Of a stretch of 64,000 bases of DNA, positions 37,626 to 46,745 are shown one piece after another (the first letter of the stretch is position 1; each line of letters starts with the position of its first letter). The position numbers and the translations under genes are program-made. The notes beneath the pieces were generated by a model. That model was not told where the DNA came from. It saw only the letters and a program-made list of their open reading frames with translations, and ran no database searches. Source of the stretch: Streptomyces lanatus (lineage in GTDB: Bacteria > Actinomycetota > Actinomycetes > Streptomycetales > Streptomycetaceae); NCBI RefSeq assembly GCF_014655715.1, contig NZ_BNBM01000002.1, positions 496,001 through 560,000 on the forward strand, read 5' to 3'.

Positions 37626-39761
37626 TCAGAGGCCGCGGGCGTCCACCGTGTAGACGGAGCGGATGCCGTAGGGGACGTAGAGGGCGTCGCCGACGAGGGT
37701 CAGGGGGGCGCCGGGGCCGGTGGAGTCGGCGGTGCCGCCGTCGTCGCGGCCCTGGAGGGTGGCTTCGAGGGTGCCCGTGCGCCGGTTCAGGACAGCCAGG
37801 CGGCCGCTGGGGGACGCCAGGTAGAGGCGGGTGGCGGAGGCGGTCGGGGGGCCCGGTGATTCCACCGTGGAGTTGCTCTCCCAGAGGCGGCGGCCGGTGT
37901 CCGGGGCGATCGCGCGGACGCTGCCGCTGCGGAAGGTGAAGTAGAGCGTGCCGTTCAGGAGGGTGGGGGTGCCGGCCGCCGGCTGGGCGTGGGACAGCCG
38001 GACGGTCGTCACGATGTGCGAGTCGGCGTTGATCAGGGTCAGCATGCGATGGGAACCCTTGGTGGCGAGCAGCACCAGGCGCCCGTCGGCCTGGCCGACG
38101 ATGTCCTGGCTCCCCTTGACCCGCACGGTCCAGCGGGCGCGGCCGGTGGCCGGGTCGAGCTGGGCGACGCCCGTGCCGCCGGCCCCGCTCTCCGGCCAGT
38201 CCTGGCATACGAGGTACGCGTTGCGGGCGGCGCTGCGCAGCAGGCATATCCGGGTGTCCGGCGCGGGCAGCGGGCGCGTCCAGCGGACCTTGCCGTCGTC
38301 GGCGTCCAGCAGGGCGTACTGCTGCCCCTTCGCGCCGTAGACGGCGATGACGCCTTCGGGTACGGCGGTGGCCAGACCCTGTTCCCTGCTCGGCTCCGTC
38401 GCCACCTCGCCCTCGCCGGAGACCGTCTTCCAGATCACCTTGCCGGTCTCGGCGTCGAGCGCCTGGATGGTGTAGCGGGACGGAGGTCTGTCCTCGTCCA
38501 CGTCCGCGTCGTCGGCGCCGTGGACGTACACGCGGCCGTCGCGGGCGGCGATGATCGTGCCCTGGTCGCCGCCGGCGAGGTCGTCGGCGGTCTCGTCGAT
38601 CGGACGGGCCCAGGTGTTGGCTCCGTCGGCGAGGGCGAAGCGGGTGGCCATGATGTCGTCGCCCGCGCACACCAGGGACCTGCCGGTGGCCGCGCAGCGG
38701 GCGAACGCCCCGTCGGCGGCCATCGGCTCCGCGTCGACGCTGGGGTCCCGCGATTTCTTGTGCCAGGCCTGCCAGCCGAGGGGCAGATCGTGTTCGACCG
38801 GAGTCGGGCTGACGTTGACCGCCACGAGGGTGAGGGTCGTCGCGGCGGCCAGGAGGAGGGTGCCCAGGGTGGCGGCGAGCGCCAGGCGTTTTCGGCGGGG
38901 CGCGGGGGTTTTGGCCGGGATCGGTTCCGTCTCGGGGCGCGGGTCGGGCAGCTCGCCGTCACGCAGGAGGTGCAGCAACTCGTCCGGGGACGGGCGGGAC
39001 TTGGGGTGCTTTTCCAGGCAGAGGTGGATGAAGGGGAGCAACTCGGACGGGGTGCCGTCGAGTTCCGGGGTGCCGTCGACGACCCTCAGGGCCGTCTCAT
39101 AGGGGCTCGGGCTGTCGAAGGGGCCGCGACCGGTGGCGGCGTAGGCGACGACCGAGCCGAGGGAGAAGACATCGGCGGCGGGGCCCACGTCCTGCGGGGA
39201 GGAGAACTGCTCGGGCGACATGAAGGGCGGGGTGCCCATCACACGGCCGGTCTGGGTGAGGACGTCGGAGGCCGCGAGCTCGGTGGCGCGGGAGATGCCG
39301 AAGTCGATGACGCGGGGGCCGTCCTCGGCGAGCATCACATTGGCCGGCTTCAGATCGCGGTGGACCATCCCGGCGCGGTGGATGTCGCGGATGGCCTCGG
39401 TGAGGCCGGCGGCGAGTTCGTACAGCTTCGGCAGGGGCAGGGGGCCGTGGCGGCGGACATGGGTGCCGAGGTCCTCGCCGGGGATGTAGAGGGTGGCCAT
39501 CCAGGGGCGCGGGGCGTCGGAGTCCGCATCCACGACGGGCGCGGTGAAGGCGCCGCTGACCTGGCGGGCGGCGGCCACCTCGCGGCGGAAGCGGGTGCGG
39601 AACTCGTCGTCGTCGGCGTACTGCGCGTGGACGACCTTCAGGGCGAGGCGGCGTCCGGAGGCGGATCGGGCGAGGTAGACCACGCCCATGCCACCGGAAC
39701 CGAGGCGGTCCTCGATCCGGTAGCCGCCGATCTCCACCGGGTCCGACTCGCGCAGCGCCAT
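37626..39761 (-). CDS. Membrane Ser/Thr protein kinase with extracellular PQQ-type propeller
   Basis: This 711-residue protein has a Hanks-type kinase domain (about 14-270) with G-loop GSGGMG at 21-26, Lys42, HRDLKPAN at 134-141 and DFG at 153-155. A Pro-rich linker, one membrane span (about 293-316) and an external domain follow. The external domain has repeated strands such as LDAETGKVIWKTV, LDADDGKVRWTRP and LDPATGRARWTVR, typical of PQQ-like beta-propeller blades. The kinase is inside and the propeller probably senses a ligand outside. It is a single gene; its substrate is unknown. Confidence 0.93.
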   Translation of the reverse strand: MALRESDPVEIGGYRIEDRLGSGGMGVVYLARSASGRRLALKVVHAQYADDDEFRTRFRREVAAARQVSGAFTAPVVDADSDAPRPWMATLYIPGEDLGTHVRRHGPLPLPKLYELAAGLTEAIRDIHRAGMVHRDLKPANVMLAEDGPRVIDFGISRATELAASDVLTQTGRVMGTPPFMSPEQFSSPQDVGPAADVFSLGSVVAYAATGRGPFDSPSPYETALRVVDGTPELDGTPSELLPFIHLCLEKHPKSRPSPDELLHLLRDGELPDPRPETEPIPAKTPAPRRKRLALAATLGTLLLAAATTLTLVAVNVSPTPVEHDLPLGWQAWHKKSRDPSVDAEPMAADGAFARCAATGRSLVCAGDDIMATRFALADGANTWARPIDETADDLAGGDQGTIIAARDGRVYVHGADDADVDEDRPPSRYTIQALDAETGKVIWKTVSGEGEVATEPSREQGLATAVPEGVIAVYGAKGQQYALLDADDGKVRWTRPLPAPDTRICLLRSAARNAYLVCQDWPESGAGGTGVAQLDPATGRARWTVRVKGSQDIVGQADGRLVLLATKGSHRMLTLINADSHIVTTVRLSHAQPAAGTPTLLNGTLYFTFRSGSVRAIAPDTGRRLWESNSTVESPGPPTASATRLYLASPSGRLAVLNRRTGTLEATLQGRDDGGTADSTGPGAPLTLVGDALYVPYGIRSVYTVDARGL

Positions 39762-39840
39762 CCCGTACGTTCCCCCGTTCCGTACCGTTCGACGATCTCG
39801 AACGAGGGTATCCGTACGCTTCCGGGTCGCCCCGCGGGCC

Positions 39841-40035
39841 CTAGAACTGGATGGAGTTGATGGTCTCCGCTATCGAGTTCAGGAACCTCTGGATGTCGTC
39901 GGCCATGCCGGTCGAGGCCAGGAAGAAGCCGAACAGCACGGCGACGACGGCAGGACCGGCCTTCAGGGATCCGCCACGGATCAGCACCACCAAGATGATC
40001 GCCAACAGCAGCACCACTGACAGCGAAATGGCCAC
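39841..40035 (-). CDS. Small two-span membrane protein
   Basis: This 64-residue protein has an N-terminal membrane span (LSVVLLLAIILVVLIRGG), a second span (AVVAVLFGFFLASTGMAD), and an amphipathic C-terminus (IQRFLNSIAETINSIQF). It starts with GTG at 40035; GAGGG lies about 11 bases upstream. Unknown function, but the coding bias and clean topology support a real gene. It is upstream of the kinase gene in the same direction, 79 bp away. Confidence 0.7.
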   Translation of the reverse strand: MAISLSVVLLLAIILVVLIRGGSLKAGPAVVAVLFGFFLASTGMADDIQRFLNSIAETINSIQF

Positions 40036-40542
40036 AACAGATCACACCCTCGGTCGGTCCGCTCTCCCGGCCCGGGGACGCGACCCCGCGCACCCCCGCC
40101 AGAACCATCGTGCCACCAACCGGCCCTCGCTATGCGACACGTGACGTTTCGTTCGCCACACCTGTGCCGGATCTGTGCGGGCGCCCTGCACGCAACGACC
40201 TCTCGCCTTCGGGTCGTACGGCATTTCGGCGTGACGGTCGTACACGTAATTCGGCGGGATCGTTTCCATCGACACACAACGTGTTCGCCGGTATTTCGAA
40301 TTCGCGGCGCGGTGATCATTTCATCGACGTCACCTCCTGGCCATATGCACTACTTAGTCAGGATGAATCCGGACAAGAAGGGTGACCAACAGGTGTCTGC
40401 AAAGTGCATGTTCGCTGTACACGCGAAGTCATGCGCAATAACCACTAACGACCTCGGGGGTTTTACGAAATCCCACAGGCAACGCTAGGGTGCCTCAGAT
40501 GTTCCACGCTGCCTCGTCCCCCGCATATGCAGCGAGGTCCCT
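40036..40542. promoter_or_regulatory. AT-richer intergenic region with promoter for the acyltransferase
   Basis: The 507-bp gap is notably richer in A and T than the flanking genes, mainly from 40230 to 40490. A -10-like TAGGGT at 40486-40491 with TTTACG about 18 bp upstream fits a promoter for the acyltransferase. Two short frames inside lack ribosome binding sites and are not called as genes. Confidence 0.45.
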
Positions 40543-41751
40543 GTGACGGACCCGCTGCGACCGCACGGCAACAACAGAACGCCGCTCCCCCCGACACAGC
40601 AGTCGGCGGACGGAGTGCCGAGTCCGCGCTCACCGCAGAGCGAGAAGACGAAGGCCCAGGGCGACGCCCGGGCCGCGTCCAGCGGTGCCAAGCAGCGCGA
40701 CGCGTTCTTCGACAACGCCAAGTACCTGGCGATCGTGCTCGTCGCCATAGGCCATGCCTGGGAGCCGATCAAGGGCGACAGCCGCATCCTGGAGGCCGTG
40801 TACACCGTCGTGTACACCTTCCACATGCCGGCGTTCATCATCATCTCCGGCTTCTTCTCGCGCAGTTTCGACGCGAGCCCGAACCGGCTGAAGCGCCTGA
40901 TCACCGGTGTCGCGGTGCCGTACGTCATCTTCGAGACGGCGTATCCGCTCTTCAAGCGCTGGATCGACGAGGACCCGGGCCAGGACATCAGCCTCCTGGA
41001 CCCGTGGTACCTGACCTGGTTCCTGTGCGCCCTGTTCATCTGGCGCATGACCACGCCGATCTGGAAGATGGTCCGCTGGCCGCTGCCGATCGCGCTCGGC
41101 CTCGCCATGGCGGCGACGGTCACCCCCGAGATCGGCGACGACCTCGACCTCCAGCGGGTGCTGCAGTTCCTGCCGTACTTCGTGCTGGGCCTGATCATGA
41201 AGGCCGAGCACTTCCACATGGTGCGTACGCGCACGATGCGGATCGTGGCCGTGCCGGTGGGCGCGGTGGCCCTGGCCTTCGGGTGGTGGGCGGTGCCGCG
41301 GATGAACACCGCGTGGTTCTACCACCGGGACGCCGCGCAGGAGCTGCACGCGCCGTGGTGGACCGGGCCGGTCATGGTCCTTGCGATGTTCGGCTGCTCG
41401 CTGCTGCTGACGGCCTGCTTCTTCGCCTGGGTGCCGCGTCGGCACATGTGGTTCACGGCGCTCGGGGCGGGCACGCTGTACGGCTATCTGCTGCACGGGT
41501 TCGTCGTGAAGGCCGGGGACTACCAGGGCTGGTTCGACCACGCCTGGCTGCAGCGGCCGCTCGGCGAGATCTTCGTCACGGTCGTCGCGGCCGTCGGTGT
41601 CACGCTGCTGTGCACGCCGCCGGTGCAGCGGATCTTCCGGTTCGCGATGGAGCCCAGGATGGAGTGGGCGTTCAAGCGGGATGCCGCGCAGGTGGCGCGG
41701 GAGCGGGAGAAGCGTGAGGGTGCGGGGGCGCGCGAGAAGGTCAACGCCTGA
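40543..41751 (+). CDS. Acyltransferase family 3 membrane protein
   Basis: This 402-residue protein has a charged N-terminus of about 50 residues, then FDNAKYLAIVLVAIGHAWEP with the conserved His of the acyltransferase-3 family. It has about ten membrane spans. The cytoplasmic C-terminus is rich in Arg and Glu. Such proteins O-acylate sugars or cell envelope polymers; the actual acceptor is unknown. The GTG start is preceded by GAGGT. It converges on the HD gene. Confidence 0.87.
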   Translation: MTDPLRPHGNNRTPLPPTQQSADGVPSPRSPQSEKTKAQGDARAASSGAKQRDAFFDNAKYLAIVLVAIGHAWEPIKGDSRILEAVYTVVYTFHMPAFIIISGFFSRSFDASPNRLKRLITGVAVPYVIFETAYPLFKRWIDEDPGQDISLLDPWYLTWFLCALFIWRMTTPIWKMVRWPLPIALGLAMAATVTPEIGDDLDLQRVLQFLPYFVLGLIMKAEHFHMVRTRTMRIVAVPVGAVALAFGWWAVPRMNTAWFYHRDAAQELHAPWWTGPVMVLAMFGCSLLLTACFFAWVPRRHMWFTALGAGTLYGYLLHGFVVKAGDYQGWFDHAWLQRPLGEIFVTVVAAVGVTLLCTPPVQRIFRFAMEPRMEWAFKRDAAQVAREREKREGAGAREKVNA

Positions 41752-41775
41752 GCCTGCGCTGTTCCTTCACAACGA

Positions 41776-41817
41776 GGAGAGTCGCTCTCCGCTTCATATC
41801 GAGGAGAGTCAGTCTCC
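41776..41817. terminator. Two repeated hairpins between convergent genes
   Basis: A direct repeat CGAGGAGAGTC occurs twice, 27 bp apart, and each copy forms its own small hairpin: GGAGAG with CTCTCC (41776-41790) and GGAGA with TCTCC (41803-41817). The second overlaps the last codons of the HD gene. They probably help termination on both sides. Confidence 0.55.
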
Positions 41818-42279
41818 TGACAGACCGAGGAGTGCGCGCATCCGTGCGTACTTCTCGGTCAGTCGTTTCCGGGTCGCCTCGTCCAGGGCCGCGAGTCGGG
41901 TCGGATCCGCGTTGTGCGCCAGGTCCGCCTCCTTCACGAGGAGGGCGCCCGGGGTGGCGAGGATGCGTGCGGCGTAGGCCTCGGGGGGTTCTCCTGGGCG
42001 CTTGGTGAGGGCGTGTACGACGGTCTTCGTACGGTGGCTCAGTGCGGCGTCCTCCAGCCACTGTTCGGACAGCGCGTCGTCCTCGACCGCGTCGTGCAGC
42101 CAGGCCGCGGCGATCTGGTCCTCGTCGCCGCCGCGGGCGCGTACGCCCTCCGCTACGGCTGCCAGGTGCTCGGTGTAGGGGCGGCCGGCCTTGTCGGTCT
42201 GGTTCGCGTGCGCGGTGCGGGCGATGGCCTCTACGGCGGGGAGGGTGAGGTGGGGGCGGGGGCGGGGTGTCTCGGTCAC
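41809..42279 (-). CDS. HD domain phosphohydrolase, (p)ppGpp hydrolase-like
   Basis: This 156-residue protein has metal-binding motifs of the RelA/SpoT-type HD domain: AHANQTDKAGRPYTEHLAAVAEG, then AAWLHDAVEDDAL, and HNADPTRLA near the end. It has no synthetase domain, so it is like small alarmone hydrolases (Mesh1/SAH type) or other nucleotide hydrolases; the substrate is not proven. The GTG start at 42279 has only a close TGGAG upstream. Confidence 0.82.
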   Translation of the reverse strand: MTETPRPRPHLTLPAVEAIARTAHANQTDKAGRPYTEHLAAVAEGVRARGGDEDQIAAAWLHDAVEDDALSEQWLEDAALSHRTKTVVHALTKRPGEPPEAYAARILATPGALLVKEADLAHNADPTRLAALDEATRKRLTEKYARMRALLGLSGD

Positions 42280-42297
42280 GGCTCCAGTGTCTCGCCC

Positions 42298-42384
42298 CGG
42301 CCCTGAACGGGCCTTGTCCTCAAACGCCGGACTGGCTGAAGGAGCCTGACCGGCGTCGAAACTCAAACGCCGGACGGGCTGATC
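42298..42384. repeat. Streptomyces dispersed intergenic repeat, copy C (short)
   Basis: It contains CCCTGAACGGGCCTTGTCCT followed by CAAACGCCGGACTGGCTGA, and then a second CAAACGCCGGACGGGCTGA unit. The same units occur at 45.9-46.1 kb and 56.3-56.45 kb. It fills the gap between the HD and SpoIIE-type genes. Confidence 0.8.
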
Positions 42385-42392
42385 AAGGCAGG

Positions 42393-43571
42393 TCAGCGGG
42401 CCGGTGTTGTCGTCGGGCCCTCTCGGCAGATCAGCAGCAGTGCCCTGTCGTCGTTGACGTCTTTTGCCACTGCCTCGATGAGGTGCCAGGCCGCGCCGTG
42501 GAAGCCGCCGGCCACGTAGCGGTCGGCCTCGCCGGTGAGGCGGTCCATGCCCTCGACGATGTCTCGGTCCGAGGTTTCGACGAGGCCGTCCGTGAAGAGC
42601 ATGAGGACGTCGCCGGGGCGGAGGGAGCCCTTCACCGGGTCGAACTGGGCACCGTCGTAGACGCCGAGGAGGGGGCCCTCGGCGGCCTTCTCCTCCCAAC
42701 GGCCGCTGCCCGCGCTCAGTTGCAGACCCGGCGGGTGGCCCGCGGAGTAGAGCTCGTAGTCGCCCGAGTCCAGGTCCAGGACCAGGTGGATCGAGGTTGC
42801 GAAGCCCTCGTCCCAGTCCTGGCGGAGGAGGTAGCCGTTGGCCGCCGGGAGGAAGGCGTGCGGGGGCAGGCTGCCCAGGAGGCCGCCGAAGGCGCCGGAC
42901 AACAACAACGCCCTCGACGCCGCGTCCATGCCCTTGCCCGACACGTCCGTCAGCACTACCTCCAGCGTGCGGCCGCCGTTCGTTCGCGCCGCCACCACGA
43001 AGTCGCCGGAGAAGGACTGGCCGCCCGCCGGGCGCAGCGCCATCTCTCGATGCCAGCCGTGCGGCAGCTGCGGCAGCTTGCTCTGTACGCGGATGCGTTC
43101 GCGGAGGTCGAAGAGCATGGTGCCGCCGCGCCGCCAGGGCACGCCGACGCGGCTGCGGAACTGCGCGATGAGCAGGCCGAAGAAACCGCATGCCGCCACG
43201 ACCAGGACCACGCCGGGGGTCACGCGGGACGGGCCCTCCGTGTACGGGCCGAGCTGGACCGACTCCACGATCAGGGCCGTCGCCGCCGCCGCGTACAGGC
43301 CCAGCAGGCTCGCGGGGCGCAGCAGCAGACCGCCCGCGACGATCGGCAGGACGAGTGCGGCCGGTGAGAACCACACCGGGTTGGCCATCGTCAGGGAGCA
43401 GATCAGCGGCACCGTCAGCAGCAGGCCGGCCAGCGCGACCCAGTCCGAGCCGTCGCCGCGGAAGTAGTCCACGGCGCTTCTGCGCAGGCCGGTGCGGACC
43501 CGGTGCCACTGCATCTTCAACCGGGCCATGAACGTCTCGGCCGCCGTGCGCCGCTCTCGTCCTGCTGCCAT
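42393..43571 (-). CDS. Membrane PP2C/SpoIIE-type Ser/Thr phosphatase
   Basis: This 392-residue protein has three to four N-terminal membrane spans (about 45-145) and a cytoplasmic SpoIIE domain (about 175-385). Metal-site segments are GQSFSGDFVVA, VVLTDVSGKGMDAA and LMLFTDGLVETSDR. These enzymes usually dephosphorylate anti-sigma-factor antagonists in partner-switching systems, though no such partner gene is next door. Start ATG 43571, with a -10-like TAGGGT about 10 bp upstream. Confidence 0.9.
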   Translation of the reverse strand: MAAGRERRTAAETFMARLKMQWHRVRTGLRRSAVDYFRGDGSDWVALAGLLLTVPLICSLTMANPVWFSPAALVLPIVAGGLLLRPASLLGLYAAAATALIVESVQLGPYTEGPSRVTPGVVLVVAACGFFGLLIAQFRSRVGVPWRRGGTMLFDLRERIRVQSKLPQLPHGWHREMALRPAGGQSFSGDFVVAARTNGGRTLEVVLTDVSGKGMDAASRALLLSGAFGGLLGSLPPHAFLPAANGYLLRQDWDEGFATSIHLVLDLDSGDYELYSAGHPPGLQLSAGSGRWEEKAAEGPLLGVYDGAQFDPVKGSLRPGDVLMLFTDGLVETSDRDIVEGMDRLTGEADRYVAGGFHGAAWHLIEAVAKDVNDDRALLLICREGPTTTPAR

Positions 43572-43733
43572 TAGTTCGGGACCCTATCCATCGGACCAGC
43601 TGCTTGGCACGGGAGGTCCCACTTGTCCCCCGTCCGAGGTTCAACTTCACAGTGAACTTCACGGAAAGCGGTCTCGCCGCCACCACCGAGAAATTCCCTC
43701 GCTCGTCCCGCAATGCCCTGGTAGGCATGGTTC

Positions 43734-44990
43734 ATGGCGAATGACAGCGCGCGTGACACCGGCCGCCCGGAACTCCGGGTGCTGCGTCAGGACGAGTGGA
43801 ACGTGTGGTACGACACTCTCATCCGCGCCTTCGGCGGAGTCCCCGAGACCGCCGAGGAACGGGAGTTGTGGGACACGCTCACCGAACTCGACCGGTCCCT
43901 CGGCGCCTGGGACGGCGACACCTGCGTGGGCACGGCGGGGGTGTTCAGCTTCCGGCTCACGGTGCCGGGCGGGGCGGCCGTCCCCGCCGCCGGTGTGACC
44001 ATGGTCAGTGTCGCCGCCACGCATCGCCGGCGCGGTGTGCTGACGTCGATGATGCGACGGCAGCTGGACGATGTGCGGGAGTGGGGGTGGCCGCTGGCCG
44101 TCCTCACCGCCTCCGAGCCCGAGATCTACGGCCGGTTCGGGTACGACGTCGGCAGCCTCCAGGTGAGCGCCGAGATCGATACGACACGTGTGCGGCTTTC
44201 GGTGCCGGCCGGCACCGATGACGTACGTCTGCGGTACGCCGCACCGGCCGACGTCCTCGACGTGTGCGAGGCGCTGTACGCCCGCACGGTGACCGGGCGG
44301 CCGGGGATGCTGGCCCGGCTGCCCGGCTGGGAGCGGCTCGGGCTGCTCGACCCGGAGAGCGAGCGGGAGGGCTCGTCGCCGTTGCAGTGCGTGCTGGCCG
44401 AGCTGGACGGCGAGGTCGTGGGATACGCGCGCTTTCACGTCAAGCCGGAGTGGGACGCCAGTGGGGCCAAGGGTGTCGTGCGGGTGCGGGACGTACAGGC
44501 TGTCGATCCGGTGGCTCAGGCCGCGTTGTGGCGGTTCCTGTTCGGCATCGACCTGACGTGCACGGTGAAGGCGTACGCACGGCCGGTGGACGAGGCGTGG
44601 CAGTACCAGGTGTCCGATCTGCGGCGGTGTGCGGTGCGGGTGCGGGACGCCCTGCATGTGCGGCTGGTGGAGGTGGGGGCCGCTCTTGAGGCTCGGACCT
44701 ATCATGCGCCGGTGGACGTGGTGTTCGAGGTGGAGGACGCCTTCTGCCCCTGGAACAGCGGGCGTTGGCGGCTGAGCGGGGACGGGAAGGGCGCGTCGTG
44801 CGAGCGTACGACGGATGCCGCCGATCTCTCCCTGTCCGTACGGGAGTTGGGGGCGGCCTATCTCGGTGGGGTGAGCCTTGCGGCGCTCGGCGCGGCCGGG
44901 CGGGTGCGGGAGCTGCGGCGGGGGGCGTTGGCGCAGGCGGCCGTGGGGTTCGGGTCGGCGGTGGCGCCTTGGCTGCCCCACGGGTTCTGA
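43734..44990 (+). CDS. Eis-like GNAT N-acetyltransferase
   Basis: This 418-residue protein matches the Eis family of acetyltransferases. It has two GNAT-like domains and an SCP2-like C-terminal domain. The acetyl-CoA loop is VSVAATHRRRGVLTSMM near residues 97-113, the catalytic Tyr lies in EIYGRFGYDVGS near 130, and the last residue is Phe, whose terminal carboxylate is catalytic in mycobacterial Eis. Eis acetylates amine groups of aminoglycosides and peptides at several sites. It is divergent from the phosphatase gene. Confidence 0.9.
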   Translation: MANDSARDTGRPELRVLRQDEWNVWYDTLIRAFGGVPETAEERELWDTLTELDRSLGAWDGDTCVGTAGVFSFRLTVPGGAAVPAAGVTMVSVAATHRRRGVLTSMMRRQLDDVREWGWPLAVLTASEPEIYGRFGYDVGSLQVSAEIDTTRVRLSVPAGTDDVRLRYAAPADVLDVCEALYARTVTGRPGMLARLPGWERLGLLDPESEREGSSPLQCVLAELDGEVVGYARFHVKPEWDASGAKGVVRVRDVQAVDPVAQAALWRFLFGIDLTCTVKAYARPVDEAWQYQVSDLRRCAVRVRDALHVRLVEVGAALEARTYHAPVDVVFEVEDAFCPWNSGRWRLSGDGKGASCERTTDAADLSLSVRELGAAYLGGVSLAALGAAGRVRELRRGALAQAAVGFGSAVAPWLPHGF

Positions 44991-45012
44991 GGCGGGGTCG
45001 GCTCGGACTTTC

Positions 45013-45822
45013 CTACGGCTGCTGGCAGTTGGGGCACCAGAAGAGGTTGCGGGCTGCCAGGTCGGCGGTGCGGATCTCGGTGCCGCAGAGGTGGCAGGGC
45101 TGGGTGGCCCTTCGGTAGACGTAGACCTCGCCGCCGTGGTCGTCGACGCGCGGTGGGCGGCCCATCGCCTCCGGGGTGTGTTCGGGGCGGACCGTGTCGA
45201 TGCGGTTGTTGCGGACGCCCTCGTGCATCAGCGCCACCAGGTCCGACCAGATCGTGTCCCACTGGGTGGGGGTGATGTCCTTGCCCGCGCGGTAGGGGTC
45301 GATGTGGTGGCGGAAGAGGACCTCGGCTCGGTAGACGTTGCCGACGCCTGCGATGACCTTCTGGTCCATGAGCAGGGCGGCGATCGTCGTACGGCTTCGG
45401 GAGATCCGTCGGTATGCCTGGTTCGGGTCGGCGTCGGCGCGGAGGGGGTCCGGGCCGAGGCGGTCGTGTATCGCCTGCTTCTCGGGGTGGGTGATGAGGG
45501 CGCAGGTGGTGGGGCCGCGGAGGTCCACGTGGGCGGTGCTGTTGGTGAGGCGGAGGCGGACTGTGTCCGTGGGTGGGGGTGCGGGGGTGGGGCCGAAGTT
45601 GACCTTGCCGAAGAGGCCCAGGTGGATGTGGATCCAGTCGGTGTTGCGGAAGCCGAGGAAGAGGTGTTTGCCGTGGGCTTCGGTGTGGGTGAGTTCTGCG
45701 CCGGTGAGGAGTTCCGCGGCGTCTGAGAACTTGCCCTGGGGGCTGGTCACCTGGGGGGTTGTGCCGAGGAAGGCGGCGGCGTAGTCCTGGGCCAGACGGT
45801 GGATGGTGTGGCCCTCGGGCAC
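45013..45822 (-). CDS. Fpg/Nei family DNA glycosylase/AP lyase
   Basis: This 269-residue base-excision enzyme begins MPEGHTIHR; Pro2 and Glu3 are the catalytic pair. A helix-two-turn-helix holds MDQKVIAGVGNVYRAEVLF, and the C-terminal zinc finger has CHLCG and CPNC. The PEGHTIHR start places it in the Nei-like group rather than Fpg (which has PELPEVE). It repairs oxidised bases. It converges 22 bp from the acetyltransferase gene. Confidence 0.92.
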   Translation of the reverse strand: MPEGHTIHRLAQDYAAAFLGTTPQVTSPQGKFSDAAELLTGAELTHTEAHGKHLFLGFRNTDWIHIHLGLFGKVNFGPTPAPPPTDTVRLRLTNSTAHVDLRGPTTCALITHPEKQAIHDRLGPDPLRADADPNQAYRRISRSRTTIAALLMDQKVIAGVGNVYRAEVLFRHHIDPYRAGKDITPTQWDTIWSDLVALMHEGVRNNRIDTVRPEHTPEAMGRPPRVDDHGGEVYVYRRATQPCHLCGTEIRTADLAARNLFWCPNCQQP

Positions 45823-45869
45823 GGTGGCTCCTTGTTTTTGTGTGGGCGGGTGGGGTGGGGGTGGCTTTT

Positions 45870-46091
45870 TCTCGCCCCCGCCGCCCCTACCCGTCCCGTC
45901 CTCCAGGGGCTCTGCCCCTTCGACCCCGGACGTGCTTCTGGGGGCTGCCGCCCCCAGACCCCCGCTGCCGGCCCTGAACGGGCCTTGTCCTCAAACGCCG
46001 GACGGGCTGAAAACACCGACCGGCGCTGACCCTACGGGTGGGTGGGGGCTCGGGACGGTAGGGTCCCGTCCTCAAACGCCGGACGGGCTGA
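45870..46091. repeat. Streptomyces dispersed intergenic repeat, copy A (long composite)
   Basis: This fills most of the 286-bp gap between the glycosylase and rpiB genes. The composite starts CTCGCCCCCGCCGCCCCTAC, has an inner hairpin CTGGGGGC/GCCCCCAG (45938-45957), continues with CCCGCTGCCGGCCCTGAACG, and ends with two CAAACGCCGGACGGGCTGAAA units. The order of parts is the same as in copy B. Confidence 0.85.
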
Positions 46092-46108
46092 AAGATCGCC
46101 CGGTGTCC

Positions 46109-46594
46109 CTACTGCTGCGGGTGGTGCGGCGGGATCGGGGGAAGGTCGCCCGTCGTCTCGTACGTCGCCAGCATGTCGATGCGGCGGATGTGGCGTTCGT
46201 CACCGGAGAAGGGGGTGCCCAGGAAGGTCTCGACGAACTTTGTCGCTTCCTCCGTGGGGTGCATGCGCGCGCCGACCGCGACGACGTTGGCGTTGTTGTG
46301 CTGGCGGCCGAGGGAGGCCGTCTCCTCGCTCCAGGCCAGTGCCGCGCGGACGCCCTTGACCTTGTTCGCGGCGATCTGCTCGCCGTTGCCCGAGCCGCCG
46401 ATCACGATGCCGAGGGAATCGGGGTCCGCGGCCGTCTTCTCCGCCGCGCGGAGGCAGAAGGGCGGGTAGTCGTCCTGGGCGTCGTAGATGTGGGGGCCGC
46501 AGTCGACCGGGTCGTGGCCCGCCGCCTTGAGCCACTCGACGAGGTGGTTCTTGAGTTCGAAGCCCGCATGGTCCGAGCCGAGATACACGCGCAT
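46109..46594 (-). CDS. rpiB: Ribose-5-phosphate isomerase B
   Basis: This 161-residue enzyme interconverts ribose 5-phosphate and ribulose 5-phosphate. It begins MRVYLGSDHAGFELK, and GGSGNGEQIAANKVKGVRAA is the active-site loop. The usual Cys of E. coli RpiB is replaced and the Glu of GNGEQ takes its place, as in mycobacteria. ATG at 46594 was chosen; the 19 upstream codons are not conserved in type. It stands alone, with the permease gene divergent. Confidence 0.93.
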   Translation of the reverse strand: MRVYLGSDHAGFELKNHLVEWLKAAGHDPVDCGPHIYDAQDDYPPFCLRAAEKTAADPDSLGIVIGGSGNGEQIAANKVKGVRAALAWSEETASLGRQHNNANVVAVGARMHPTEEATKFVETFLGTPFSGDERHIRRIDMLATYETTGDLPPIPPHHPQQ

Positions 46595-46745
46595 GGGACG
46601 AGTGTGACACGGCTGTTTCCGGGCAGCAGCGTCGGGTGTCGATCGCGTCAATTGTGACGCAGAGCATGGAAGCTCAAGGAAACCTCAAGTAACAATCACG
46701 AATCAAAGGTTCCCGAATCCGTTCTCCTCCGATTCACTGGTCCGA

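Noticed and set aside
40042..40275. A 77-codon minus-strand frame upstream of the small membrane protein
   Set aside because: The second half is Arg/Gly-rich as in random GC-rich frames, with no binding site or recognisable domain.
40343..40488. A 46-codon plus-strand frame in the acyltransferase promoter gap, with a TTA codon and three Cys
   Set aside because: No ribosome binding site, little third-position bias and it ends where the promoter -10 begins; it is likely chance in AT-richer DNA.
46646..46690. An 18-codon GTG-initiated frame before the permease as another leader peptide
   Set aside because: No Cys or other codon clusters and no binding site; it shares none of the traits of the two leaders in the sulfur cluster.
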